Source: Scedosporium boydii (taxonomy: Eukaryota > Ascomycota > Sordariomycetes > Microascales > Microascaceae). Taken from it: DNA of 64,000 nucleotides. The translations under genes and the position numbers were made by a program. The notes below the pieces were generated by a model. It saw only the letters and a list, made by a program, of their open reading frames with translations. It ran no database searches and was not told the origin of the DNA. Position 1 is the stretch's first letter. Each line of letters starts with the position of its first letter. This document shows, piece after piece, positions 23,558 to 35,292 of the stretch. The stretch is taken from assembly GCA_002221725.1 (NCBI GenBank), contig NJFT01000001.1, positions 434,001-498,000 of the forward strand, in the 5' to 3' direction.

Positions 23558-23900
23558 TTGGTTTACATCTTGGATATCGCAGCAATTTGACAGGCAGAGA
23601 ATCCTGCCATCCGGCTCAGAGAAATATTGAGACCTTGGTGACTTTGCTGCTCATAGAAGCTCCTATATCTGCATTTGAGTTAGATTATAGCGTCTTTGTG
23701 AACATTTCAATGATGGCGACGTTCAATAGCTCCTTCAACAAATTCCTGTGGAATGTTAGTTTGGAAGGAGCAATCCTGAATATGCTCTAAGCTATCTCAA
23801 GCCCAGCAAGTATTCGAAATCAACCCATCTTGATGAAATTTCCAACCCATGAAGATGATGGACATAATTTCGAATCTCGCTTCCTTCGAACCTGGGCGCA
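23558..23900. other. Intergenic, 0.34 kb
   Basis: 3' region of the oxidoreductase and 5' region of the next gene. Nothing further recognised. Confidence 0.4.
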
Positions 23901-24611
23901 ATGGACGAACCTAAAACGCCTCCCCTCAAGGCCACGGCTAGAGACTCAATATCGATTTCGCCACGCATAAGTGCCGAAGACGACGAGACGGCATCTTGCG
24001 AAACACCTCAACACTACCGATCTACGAGAACAGCCCCCGCAGATAGGGATTTTATGCCGGACGAAGAAGACGATCCTTTCCAGTCCGAGAACACTCCGAG
24101 TCCGCAATTCAGCAAGGAAACAGCAGATGAATCTCCTTCTATTACGGCGCTTCGCCGCCGCCTACGGAGAACCCACTTCGATACCCGTTTAATGGACCGA
24201 CCCATTGCTCGGCCGATGGGGCCCAGAGACCCTCCTGTATCACCCCTGCGGCAGATGAGAAAGAGACATAGCGAACCTGGGGATACCGACACGATACGTG
24301 CCAATATTTCGAGCGGAGGACAGACACAGGTGGAGAGGCATCAGGGATTCTTTTCTGGGCCCTCGACGCGGCTAGTGGGACCGCGTCCGTTGGCATCGGG
24401 GGCAAGGAGCTTTGAGACTGCGGATGCGCCCGCAACTTGTTCGAGTTCCAGCATGGCTCAAAAGCAGGGGGAGGATGTCGAGAGGCCTATGCCTGTATGG
24501 GAGAGCCCCGACGAAGATGAGGAAAGCGACAGTGGATCATCTACTCCCAAGGCATCGAGATTCAATCGACAAATTGAATGGGGTGACGATAGCAGGGCAG
24601 ATGAGGGTTAG
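23901..24611 (+). CDS. Hypothetical disordered Ser/Pro/Glu-rich protein
   Basis: A single open frame of 236 residues with ATG in good context (GCAATGG). I do not recognise the family. The protein is polar throughout, with many SP/TP dipeptides (for example KTPPLK, NTPSPQ, PPVSPLR), an arginine-rich patch ALRRRLRRTH at about residues 83-92 and an acidic patch SPDEDEESDSGSSTP near 205. No membrane segment or signal peptide is visible. Such composition fits a phosphorylated, mostly disordered regulator, but that is inference. The TAG stop lies inside a good donor-like sequence (G|GTTAGT at 24605), so the true coding region could continue through an intron; no downstream exon was convincing. Confidence 0.6.
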   Translation: MDEPKTPPLKATARDSISISPRISAEDDETASCETPQHYRSTRTAPADRDFMPDEEDDPFQSENTPSPQFSKETADESPSITALRRRLRRTHFDTRLMDRPIARPMGPRDPPVSPLRQMRKRHSEPGDTDTIRANISSGGQTQVERHQGFFSGPSTRLVGPRPLASGARSFETADAPATCSSSSMAQKQGEDVERPMPVWESPDEDEESDSGSSTPKASRFNRQIEWGDDSRADEG

Positions 24612-25109
24612 TACACCAAACACAACTATGGTCTCTAAGGATAGTACTGGAAACGTTCTAGAAATAAAAGCGAGATATGATGTTCAAGACGGGAGATATT
24701 GAACTGAGGCCTCATCATCACTTACACCAAGATCCAAGGGACTGGAACCTACAGTTTATTATACCGAGAGAGTGGAAACAAAATCCCTGCTTCTGAATTT
24801 ACAGCAACATTGAGAAGTTGATGCCTCCATCTGTCATTTTGTTATCATTTTGGTAGGAAGCAATGATCTGCCTGTGAGGGAAGGTGCAATGGTGAAGATG
24901 CTCCTTGGGTTATCATATCGTCAAGGAAGGTGCAAGGCAATTCAATCAATGTGCTTGAAGATAATCCCAGCTTTTTATGACTATGACTCTAACCGATTTT
25001 TCTCTTCACTCTCACACTCTCTCACCTCCCAAGGACCAGGTTGGGAATATTCTTAAAACCAATCCCTGAAGCTTTACCTTCTCACGTGCTTAACACCACA
25101 TAATTCAAT
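24612..25109. other. Intergenic, 0.5 kb
   Basis: No gene supported. It could hold a last exon of the preceding gene or the leader of the next one; candidate acceptors exist near 24752 and 24803 but give only short tails. Confidence 0.4.
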
Positions 25110-26724
25110 ATGGGTGATCAGGATGGCAGCAGCCCCCCTGCCTCAGAGAGGGCGCCTCCCTCGACATGGACTCGAAGTCCGATTGTTTCTGATCTCGAGA
25201 CCTATTTTAGGACTTCAGGTTCACCTGCGGCGACTGCAACTCACGAGAATCAAGTGTCTTCTTCCCCACGGACTCCAGAGACCCTGCGAGGCGAAAACAG
25301 TGCCAAGAGCTCGTCCCCCGTTACAGCGATCCGTAACGAACCAGCCAATAGCGCCCAGTCTCCCACCAACAGCCCTTTACGGTCGAGGCGTTTCGTCTTC
25401 AAGCGAAGGCCCTTATCAACGCATCAAGAAGGTGGCTCGCCGAATTCACCATCTAACGTCAGGACGTCCTCATCTCCGAGTGGACGCAGGCCTCTGCCAC
25501 CTTTACCCGGCGATCCCCAACCGCGACGACTACCTGTCCATCGACGTCGACCCAGTTTTCGGTATCCCGATCCGGATCTAGATTCGCAATCGCAACCTCA
25601 GCACGAGGGGCACGATCGTGACACCTTTTCAACCAACACACCTCGATCGCCAGTCGCCCACGTGGACCTTGTCTTGGGATTGTCCATGCCTCCCCCGCCC
25701 CCGCATGCGCAGAATTTCGGAGCGATGAACGGTATGAACGGAGGTTCCATACCCGCCGGCATGGTTGGCATGCCAACTCCCGCCGGACACCAGTCCGAGC
25801 TAAATTACATCTACGGCCTTGTTGAGGAGCTCAGCAAGCAGCTTGCCGAGAATAGACGACAGACTGAAGAGATTGTTCTTGGTATTGGACGTGTTCGAAA
25901 TAAGGCGCGAGCCCAGGCGCTCGGAAACGAAGAGCTTATCAACGTAGCTTCGGAGGAAATCAATGGTATGTCTCCCTATGCACCTACGACCTGAGCACCC
26001 CATCTATATGCTATTTTCCTAGCTAACTAAAACCCTCTTCACTCAACTAGGCCAAGAGAAGAACCTCGATAACTTCGTCTCAATCCTAACTGAGGCACTC
26101 GAGAAGGCTAAGTACAGTCGAGATGCCAACGCCGCCCTTTTGAACGATTACGCCCGCACCATGGGCAACATGGTTCGCCAACTCCATGATTACAAGGCCA
26201 ATCAAGTCGAAGAAATCGCCCGCTGGCACCGATCCTATCGCAACCAGCTCGCCGAGGAGCGCGAGGAGAACGCGCGCTTGCGAGAACAGATCTGGGAGAT
26301 GAACCACCGAGCGTCCCGCGCCAACCAGATGCTGCGCGAGTTCAGGAACCGCTACGAGGAGAGCGAGGAGCGATGGAAGCGTCGTGTCGACCACGTCGCC
26401 GTTCGCCAGGAGATCCGTTTCTGGAAGCGAATGGCTATGCCAGAGATTCCCGATGATGACCCATATTGGAGCGATGATGATGACCTTATCGATATCAAGG
26501 AGAAGATGCGCCTTCGAGAGGTGGAGAAGCAGGCTAGGGAGCAGCAGGAGCAGATGGCTGCGCAGGAGCAGGAAGAGGCCGAGGGTCTGGACCTCTTGCC
26601 CCCGATTGGACATCCGTCTCAATCCAGCTCGTCTCAGGGTCAATTCGGCGGTGTGGCCATGCAGAGGGATGAAGTTCCCGCACGACCTGAGAGTGCTGCT
26701 AGCACTGGTTCTTCTGGCCAGTAG
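25110..26724 (+). CDS. Conserved-looking coiled-coil protein of unknown function
   Basis: Two exons (25110-25965, 26051-26724) joined by GTATGT/CTAG give 509 residues. The first 200 residues are disordered and rich in Ser, Pro and Arg, with runs such as RRPLPPLP and MPPPPPHAQ. From about 235 the protein becomes helical: LNYIYGLVEELSKQLAENRR begins a segment that continues across the intron through NLDNFVSILTEALEKAKY and a long Arg/Glu-rich coiled coil (about 310-380). An acidic patch DDDPYWSDDDDLID and a Gln/Glu-rich helix follow. The tail is Ser/Gly-rich. I recognise no named family. The structure suggests a scaffold or cytoskeletal adaptor, which is inference. Strand and spacing match the preceding SP-rich gene but no similarity is visible between them. 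Confidence 0.8.
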
Positions 26725-27370
26725 GCCGAGCATCCCGACTATGCCTTGCTCTATAGTCGGGCCCTTGTCTTGGGACGTGCTGTCTTTCCTGCTTTCGTTA
26801 TACCCCACCACCAAACATACGTCGACAGAGACGACTACGGAGAGTGTTTACTTGGGGCTTTGTTGTTAAAAGGTGCATTATGTCGCATTGCATCGCATCG
26901 CAAGGAGTTCGGAATTAGGGAAGTTTATGGACGGATGGAAACTGGAATGTCTGTTTTTAAAGGAAACCAACCCAAGGTTATGATATCCCCCATACCCATG
27001 GATTGTTTTATGTACGATAGGGATTTGAACATTTTCTCGACAACCTTCTCTTCAAGTCTGGCAACTTTGCCATTAGGCATGACCGACCACCTCAGATTAA
27101 GGAGCATTCAATAATATTCAGTTCAAGCAAGGAATAGGCCGAGCTGAGAATTACTACTCGTATTTCTCACATAGGACAAGCTGCCCAACGGGCAAGAAGA
27201 TGTGCTATCAGACATATAGATGTAGAAAGTAAGAAGCTATTGTAAACTAACTTGTAAAGCCATCAAGATCTGTTTAACACAAAGCAGTCCAATTTGAAAG
27301 ATTCCGAAGTCGCGCCCCGTTTCAACGCCATCTACTCCATCTACTTCATCGTCGGATCCTTCTGCATGTC
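26725..27370. other. Intergenic between convergent genes, 0.65 kb
   Basis: Shared 3' region of the coiled-coil gene and the permease gene. No further gene recognised. Confidence 0.5.
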
Positions 27371-29210
27371 TCATGCTCCCTGGGCCCGCTTAGTGACTCG
27401 ACCAGAGTCAACGTCAAGCTCCTCAATCGGCTTGAATACGGTCCACTTCTTCCTGTCAGGATTCTTCCGGTTCTTAAAGTAGTGCCAAAGGGAATTCCCA
27501 GCCCAGAGGGCCCAGGGCACCAGCATCCCAACGTTTTCCCGCATCACACTTGTGACGGTGACCTCGGCCCCCTGGAGGGGAAACACAGCCGAGAGAGGAT
27601 TCGCGAGCAGGGCGAAGGTCCCGACGACGATGGTAAAGTACGAACCCCACACGCCGAACGGGCTCGCAAATACCAGGGACCTCGAGGATACGTTGATGCG
27701 CTGAAGTGCACGGCGGTACCGGATATGCGAGACGGCGATGGCGATCCAGACGTAGAAGCCGAAGGTGGCAGCAATATTGAGCAGCCAATCGAAGATTTGG
27801 GCGCCTTGTGGAGCGGCATTGATGAAAGCCAAGAGGCCGGCAGAGAGGGCCAGGATCTGGGAGTAGTACGGGACCCCCCTCTTGTTGACTTTCGCCAGGA
27901 TTGCCGGTCCGCATCCCTTGGCGCAGAGGGCTTGGAGAGCCCGCGAGGTGGCGAAGACGGCCATGTTGGCCATGGAGAGGAGAGCGGCGAGGATCACGGC
28001 GTTGAAGAAGTGCGCTAGGCTGGGGATGCCGGCGAGTTGGGCGGCGAGGGCGAAGGGGGAGTATTTGGCACCGTGGCCGGCTTGGCTGAGATCCGGGTGG
28101 TCGGAGGGCACGACGAGGCCGAGGCAGAAGACGCCGATGACGTAGAAGACGGCGATGCGGAAGAAGGCGAGATAGGTTCCTAGGGGCATGGCCTTTTCGG
28201 GTGTTTTGCATTCTCGGGCGGTCAGGGCGAGGAGTTCAGTTCCGTTATAAGACACTACATATATATATGTTAGGGATGTTCTCTCCTGGGTTATTCTTCT
28301 TCAGTGGAGATCTGGATGTTGACTTACTTCCAGCGACGCGGAATACGGCGAGGAAACCCGCAAATCCATTCTTGAACGCCGCTCCATTACGGTAATATTC
28401 AAACCCTAGAGGTTTTGGTTCTCTGCAGACAAGAAATGCTAAGTTAGCGACTATACCCCCCCTTTGCTGTCGTAGATGTTCACCTGTCGGGAATACATAC
28501 CTAGTATCTTGCGGAACGCCGCCCGAAGCGATGGTAAGAGCCACAAATATAAACACAGAGCAGGCCAGAACCTTGCCCACTCCGAGCCAGTGCTCTATTT
28601 CTCCAAAGACTTTCGATCCTAGGAAAGACGCTCCAGAAATTCCAGCCAATATCGGCGCAACAGCATATTCGGGACGGAGATTGGGTATCCAAAATTGCAG
28701 CTGAGCACCCATGGTAGTCAGCTCGAAAGGGAGGACGGTGAGCCAGTTGAGCACGAACATCCAGCCGATGGCGAATCCCCAATGTTCGCCGAGGAAGCGG
28801 TCCGTATAATCATAGAAGGCTCCCGCGACGGGAAACGTAGCTGGAGAATATTGATAAATGGGTAAGTTGTGTGAGCCATGGGCACATTAGAGGAGAAACG
28901 TACTGGCAAGTTCACCGAGGGAGCCCATGGTAGTACATATCATGAAGCCGACGACGGCATAGTTGAGAACGGCGTTACCGCCACCTCCTGAACTGAGAGC
29001 GGATCCCGAAGCAACAAAGAGGCCGGCACCGATGGAACCGGCAAGAGAAAGAAAGACCATCTGGCGGTTGTCGATATTGCGGTGGAAGTTGGCCTCATTT
29101 TCATTTTCATTTTCGGCAGGGGAAGAATCGCCGCCTTCCGAGTCGCCGAGAGGGATTGGGACCATCTCGAAGAGTTCTGTGTCTTTACCTCTTGGGTCGG
29201 AAGTAGCCAT
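27371..29210 (-). CDS. Amino acid permease, YAT (yeast amino acid transporter) family
   Basis: Four exons on the minus strand (29210-28904, 28840-28501, 28422-28328, 28254-27371) give 541 residues. The N-terminal tail is acidic and has an (NE)n stretch. The first membrane segment carries SLAGSIGAGLFVASGSAL, the family signature; GELATTFPVAGAFYDYTDRF and SYNGTELLALTARECKTPEK are further YAT landmarks, the second spanning the exon 3/4 join. About twelve hydrophobic segments are seen. The product should be a plasma-membrane proton symporter for amino acids; specificity cannot be read from sequence. The short cytoplasmic C-terminus ends in a charged stretch. The gene runs towards the coiled-coil gene and away from the UBR7-like gene. 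Confidence 0.93.
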
Positions 29211-30044
29211 CGTTTCTATATATTAGAATAACAGGTCTATGGGCGATAACAAGAAGTGTGTGCGCTTTCTTGAGAGAAGGATAGGAAATGGGACGGCGTC
29301 CTGGCGTAGATAAAGCGACAAACCCTAGGAACTAGTGAAGGATAGAGCGTAAGCCAATACGCATAGCTAAGCAGACTTCTCCTCCTTCGCTCACGTCGAG
29401 AGACAGATGAAGGCGATGAATGGAGTGGGGTCCGTTGGTAGGAATAAGAATATCCGACATGTGAGGGCACCTAAGCATTCACTAAACATTGAAGACTCGC
29501 GCTACTTGTGTCTAGGCACATGTCGAGGGGGTTAGTTTCGTGGGAACATTGAATCGATCCGGGGTCGTCGAGGAACGTCAAAACTAGTAAGCCTCTTGGG
29601 AGTCTTGCCTGGAATGTCCATGAGTAGGTAGGCAGTGCCGCCAATCTGTCGGAAGCCGATGAAGTCTCGTCAACATCTTCAAGGGTATGATCGCGGTCGC
29701 CGCACTAGGCATATGGAGATGCTTCATACTTCCGGGCTCCATCAGAGTAATAGTTACTAAGACTGCTAGCGTACAATAAGCATAGCACTTCCTATCGAGC
29801 TAAGAAGTATTCACAGGCATCTGCCTCTGAGAAGTTAAGGACTAGAGGCATCAAGCAGTCCGCATGACCCATTGTAGGGTTGAACCTTGAGAAGATGATA
29901 CTCGTAAGCTGAACAGCAATCGCAGCACAGATTTGGTCATTCTTGAATTCCGAGTCCTAAGCCTAACCTACCCTACCAAAACACCTTTCAAAAGCAAACG
30001 CACCATGAAAGCAATAACGTAAGGATATATCGTACATCTCATCA
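29211..30044. other. Intergenic, 0.8 kb
   Basis: Promoter side of the permease and 3' side of the UBR7-like gene. No gene or RNA recognised. Confidence 0.5.
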
Positions 30045-31662
30045 TCAGTATCCACTCTGCTCCCTCCTCCCACCGGAGCCGTCCTGATCTTCACCTGAGC
30101 TAGACGCGGCAGCTGCGCGGCCAGCGTTCTTGATAGCTTCGTCGTCGCCTCGAAGCTTGGCGAAGTAGTCCTTGATGTCGTCGGCACCAATGGCTTTGCC
30201 ACTACCGGCAAAGGCTTCGAAGAGGGGCTTCAATTTCTCCTTCATCATGTTGTAGGCCATGACACCTTCGATAGCTCTCACACGGTCAATATTCTTAAGC
30301 ACGCTCTCGCCTCGTTCGTACAAGCTACCGCTTCCGTGTGTCGAAGCGCCGTTCTCGGAACCACCGTCCTCCGACAATGGTGGCTCGTAGATATCCTCCT
30401 CCTCTTTGAGTTGGGGGAATTGCTCCAAGTATACGCTGCATTCGCTACATTGGCATAGCTGTTCGCGGAAGTTTGCCTCGAAGAACAGGCTGAACCGGCC
30501 CGCCGGTGCTGGTGGGAGACGGTTGAGCTTGCAGTCAGAATCGGCGGAGCTTCGGCGCCGCTTATCAGGGGGATCTGCTTCGTCAACTTCGAGCTCGCTG
30601 GCCTTGCGTTTCTTGCACTCAGTGTTAGGCTCTGTGGTTTCCGGGATCGAGGCTGGCTGATTCGGCTGTCCCGATTCCTTGTCAAAGAAAACGGGCATTA
30701 GGAAGCCCTTGGTTCCAGCATATCGTTTGATCCAAGGGTTCGACTCCACACATTTGTAACAGAAGAATCCCTCAAAAGATTCCTCGTTAGGAAAGCCAGG
30801 AGGCATAGGGGGATCTTCGGGGTCATCGCCCTCTTCTTTCTCCTCCTTCTTTCCCTTTGCGTCATCGAACCATTGCGGGCCGAGCCCTGTAAGGCATCCT
30901 GGATGGTACCAATCTTCGCCACAGCCGCCAGTCAGATGCGTCCCAAGACCAAGGCATTGGAACATTGTTCCCTTCTGTTGGAATGGGTCGTAATCGCAGG
31001 AGCAGCCACAGAAGCGGTTGCGGAAGTTCTGGTTGTAGACATTTGGGGCAGAGTGGGCGAACGGCTCTTCCGAATGTACGGTACCCTTCTTGCCCGTCTC
31101 TGGATTGGGTCGGAGTACACAGGGGCTCGTGGCAGGGAGACGTGTCGTGCCGCAATCGCATGTGAAGTTCCGTTTGGCAAATATTTCGACGAGGTTGTGG
31201 TCTCCATGGCATTGGATAGAGCAAGCGTAGCAGACACCGGCGGCTTCGTAGGGAGCGTTTACGTCCTCTGGGGCGGGATTGCAGGTAAGACACGAAAAGA
31301 CACTCTGCTTGAGAGGGCCCAGCATATTCGTACACGAATCAAAAGCCTGAAAGATGTATGTCAGTCAACATTGGTCTGGGTGGCTTGTCGCAATCAAGGG
31401 ACGTACGTATGGCATCGCTTCCCTGGCATCGGCTTCAAGTTGCATTTGATCACGTATGAAGCTGAATCGGAGATTAGCTAACATGTCCACAACATGGAAC
31501 AGTACTTGTGTATCAGAGGGATCAACGAACTGATTATACTTACTCGGCCGCGGTCTGCGAGTCTTGAGATTGCGCCGAGACGCTGCTTGCGCGCGCATTG
31601 GCTGGGCTAGCCTCCGAGCCGGAGGCATCGCCTGCCTGAGAAGGATGGGGCGGGGGATCCAT
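30045..31662 (-). CDS. UBR7/Mlo2-type protein with UBR box and PHD-like finger (candidate E3 ubiquitin ligase)
   Basis: Three exons (31662-31544, 31461-31407, 31346-30045) encode 491 residues. Residues about 75-145 form a UBR box rich in Cys and His (SCLTCNP, GVCYACSIQCHGDHNLVEIF, FTCDCGT, NRFCGCSC), which in the family binds N-degrons or histone tails. A PHD-like finger follows at about 150-250 (MFQCLG, CGEDWYHPGCL, GFFCYKC). The C-terminal half has another Cys pair (LCQCSECSVYL) and an acidic linker. Human UBR7 and fission yeast Mlo2 share this order; UBR7 ubiquitylates histone H2B, but conservation of substrate here is not shown. Exon 2 is only 55 bases yet supplies the conserved QLEADAREAMPY helix. 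A longer in-frame start at 31785 exists; I chose 31662 because the extra 41 residues look like leader sequence. It diverges from MCM2 over 441 bases. Confidence 0.9.
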
Positions 31663-31900
31663 CACAGTTCGAATTCGTGATGACCGATAAGTTGATTCAG
31701 GACTAGTGAGGGATGTTGTGATGAAAGAGAGGTAAGAGAGTGTTGGATGCCTCATCAATTCGCTGGGAAGTTGAGCGCGTCGCATTCGCGCCTCCAGTGA
31801 CCTGTGGGGCTAATTAAGGACGCCTGTCACCAGGTGGCAATATTCAGCCCTGTTTAGTCAGCGATCCTGGCCTGAATTTCACGCGAAGACCAAATGAGGT

Positions 31901-31927
31901 TTGGCGCCACTTAACGCGTCGACGCGT
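31901..31927. promoter_or_regulatory. MBF/E2F-type cell-cycle boxes in the UBR7-like/MCM2 divergent promoter
   Basis: Two exact MluI cell-cycle boxes, ACGCGT, lie at 31914-31919 and 31922-31927, and TTGGCGCC, an E2F-like core, at 31901-31908. They are about 180-200 bases upstream of the MCM2 start and about 250 upstream of the UBR7-like start. In yeasts such boxes bind MBF and drive G1/S transcription of DNA replication genes, which fits MCM2. Binding here is inferred. Confidence 0.7.
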
Positions 31928-32103
31928 TTCACGTTCCCCTCCACAGCGATTCGCGTTTCCTCTCCTGGCTTTCATGCAGAGATTAATTTGCCCAATCCCT
32001 TCCCCTCGTCTCAGAAGGTTGACCAGCTCCCTGTTTTGCGATCACATCTATTGCGGAATTTCGTGACTGATAGTCTTCGATCTGCCTTAGAGAATCAGTA
32101 ACC

Positions 32104-34849
32104 ATGAGGTAGGCTCATATTCCAGATTTTTTTTTTCGTTTCTACCCCTTTTGGCGGTCTGGCTAACAAAGCTTTGCAGTTCCCCATTGCGACCTAACCC
32201 GGCATCCGCTAACCGCGGCGCGACTCCACGGGCGAGTCGCAAGCGCTCTCGAACCGGAGGCGACGATGGCAATTCGTCAGTAGGGGCTGCCAGCAGCCCG
32301 ATGCCTTCCTCTCCACCAGCCTTCAACATTGCGCATGGAGTAGACGATGACGACGATATCGAGGAGGATGTTGAGATCCAGGATGACATTGATGACCTCG
32401 ATGAGATGGCTGAGGAAGGCGTTGACCTCTTCCGTGAAGGCTTCGAGCGAGACTATGAAGAAAAGATGACAGAAGATGGCTATGAAGAGATCGGGCTTGA
32501 TGACGAGGGCGACTATGAAGCCATGTCTATTGCTGAGAGGCGGCGCCTTGAAGCCCGTCTCAACAAGAGAGACCGGGAGGTTGCCCGGCGAGCAGCGATC
32601 CCCGCCGCATTCCTTCCAGGCGAGGACGATGATGGCGATATCGACTTATCAGCCCAGCCACGTCGTCGCCGACACCACTACGATGAAGACCCAGACGAGG
32701 ACATGGACGGCGATATCATGGAGGAAGAACTCTCCCTTGAAGCCCTTCAGGATGTCAAGGCCTCTAGTCTAACAGAATGGGTCTCTCAACCCGCAGTCCA
32801 GCGAACGATTCGGAGAGAGTTCAAGGCTTTCTTGACCTCATACATTGACGAAAACGGATCCTCTGTCTACGGTAACCGCATCCGCACGCTCGGTGAGGTC
32901 AACGCCGAGTCCCTCGAAGTCTCCTACGACCATCTATCAGCCTCCAAAGCGATTCTCGCGTACTTCCTTGCTAATGCACCGGCCGAGTTACTCAAGCTGT
33001 TTGATGAGGTTGCCATGGATGTCGTCCTCCTCCACTACCCCGACTACGAACGAATTCACTCCGAGATCCACGTCCGCGTTATTGACCTGCCCGTCCACTA
33101 TACCCTGAGGCAGCTTCGTCAGTCCCACTTGAACTGCCTCGTCCGAGTCACCGGCGTTGTCACTCGGCGTACCGGCGTCTTCCCTCAGCTCAAGTATGTC
33201 AAGTTTGACTGTACAAAGTGCAAGGCGACGCTCGGTCCCTTCCAACAGGAATCCAACGTCGAGGTCAAGATCACGTACTGCCAGAACTGCCAATCACGCG
33301 GACCCTTCACTCTAAACTCGGAAAAGACGGTTTACCGCAACTACCAGAAGATCACCCTCCAAGAATCGCCAGGAACCGTGCCAGCAGGTCGCCTACCACG
33401 ATCCCGGGAGGTCATCCTTCTCTGGGATCTCATCGATCTGGCAAAGCCTGGAGATGAGATTGAAATTACCGGAATTTACAGGAATAACTATGACGCGCAG
33501 CTCAATAACCGCAACGGCTTCCCTGTATTCGCCACTATCCTCGAGGCCAACAACGTTGTTAAGTCTCATGATCAGCTCGCCGGATTCCGCCTTACCGAAG
33601 AGGATGAGCATGAGATTCGAAAGCTTTCGCGCGACCCTAACATTGTCGACAAGCTCATCAACTCGATCGCGCCATCTATTTACGGCCACACCGACGTGAA
33701 AACCGCCGTCGCGCTGTCTCTCTTTGGTGGTGTCTCCAAGACCACGACTGGTGGGCACCGTATCCGTGGAGATATCAACGTCCTCCTCCTCGGTGATCCC
33801 GGAACTGCCAAGTCGCAGGTTCTCAAGTACGTTGAGAAAACGGCACACAGAGCTGTCTTCGCTACAGGCCAAGGCGCTTCCGCTGTCGGTCTCACTGCTA
33901 GTGTCCGGAGAGACCCGGTGACGAGCGAGTGGACTTTGGAAGGTGGCGCCCTTGTGCTTGCGGACAAGGGAACCTGCATCATCGATGAGTTTGACAAGAT
34001 GAACGATCAGGACCGTACCTCTATCCACGAGGCCATGGAACAGCAGACCATCTCCATCTCCAAGGCAGGTATTGTTACCACGCTCCAGGCTCGCTGTGGT
34101 GTCATCGCCGCTGCCAACCCTATCGGTGGAAGATACATTTCTACTAAGCCTTTCTCGATGAATGTCCAACTCACGGAGCCTATTCTGTCGCGTTTCGACA
34201 TTCTCTGCGTGGTGCGCGACACCGTCGACCCGGAAGAGGACGAGAGACTCGCCAAGTTCATCGTCGGCTCTCACAGCCGCAGCCACCCGTCCTCGCAAGC
34301 CGCCGCTCAGGATTCAATGGAAGTTGAGCCGGATTCGGCCAGGCGGGACACTCAAGAAGCGGGCTCTAGCGCAAAGGAGGGGGAGATTCCTCAAGAACTT
34401 TTGAGGAAATATATCCTCTATGCCAGGGAACGATGCTCGCCGAAGCTCTACCATATGGATGAGGACAAGGTCGCGCGTCTCTTTGCCGATATGCGTCGAG
34501 AGTCCCAGGCAACCGGCGCTTACCCCATTACTGTAGGTCTTATCACAAATCTCTAATTTCCCCGAATGAAGTGGCTCCGTAGACTAACTGTATGTTTTTC
34601 TAGCTCCGTCATCTTGAAGCCATCATCCGTATCAGCGAGGCCTTCTGTCGTATGCGTCTCTCGGAATACTGCTCGTCCCAGGATATCGACCGCGCCATCG
34701 CTGTGACGGTCGAGAGCTTCATCGGCAGTCAGAAGGTGAGCGCGAAGAAGGCGCTGGCGAGAGCGTTTGCCAAGTATACACTCGCAAGACCGGGCGGCAA
34801 GGCGAAGAGGGCGGCGGCTGGTAGGGGCTCGGCAGCCGTGGCTGCGTAG
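32104..34849 (+). CDS. MCM2: MCM2, subunit of the replicative helicase
   Basis: Three exons (32104-32108, 32180-34532, 34604-34849) encode 867 residues, normal for fungal Mcm2. The N-terminal 190 residues are Ser/Pro-rich then strongly acidic, as expected for the histone- and DDK-contacting tail. A zinc finger has Cys at about 346, 349, 369 and 372 (CTKC, CQNC). The AAA+ domain has Walker A GDPGTAKS at about 540-547, Walker B CIIDEFDKM at about 602-610 and the arginine finger SRFD at about 672-675. The extreme N-terminal spacing and the YGNRIRTLGEVN block separate it from Mcm3-7. It acts in the MCM2-7 ring at replication origins. The first coding exon is only ATGAG; a CTAAC branch point 14 bases before the acceptor supports the intron. 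The upstream region has MluI cell-cycle boxes. Confidence 0.96.
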
Positions 34850-35292
34850 ATGATGATGTGTACAAGAGAAAAAAAAAAGTAGCCTTCTAAACCCAAACTT
34901 CTACGAGGGGCTGCTGATCGGGAGATCCAGTGACAAGATTGTCTAAACGTTGATGATGATTTTTTATGTGGTGAATGAGTTACAGTATGAAGGCCGGGTG
35001 TGTCGAAAGGAGTTTGGGGGGACAAGGGTTATAGATGATATCTGACTGAGTCTCTTATGTCTGCTGGGATTGGTATGAGTGTCATTGATGGGTTTTAATT
35101 CGGTATTTGTTATTGTTTGCGTTGGTTTTATATAATGGGAAGAAACAAAGAACTGGCATTTTTAATCTAGTCCTCGCGTCTGAATGTACCTCCGTCAATG
35201 TGGTGAAACCTGGCATGGATCGAAATCACCTTACAGGTCCTGCAAAACGTCGCAACATCTCTCTTCTAGCTGTTCTTCTTATTCTTCCCCCG
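34850..35292. other. Intergenic between convergent genes, 0.44 kb
   Basis: Shared 3' region of MCM2 and the acidic protein gene. No gene seen. Confidence 0.5.

Noticed and set aside
26086..26814. 242-codon Leu-rich frame on the minus strand
   Set aside because: It is the antisense of the coiled-coil gene; Leu richness comes from complementing Glu/Lys/Arg codons.
33393..34298. 301-codon open frame on the minus strand
   Set aside because: It is antisense to MCM2 and its translation shows no protein-like features.
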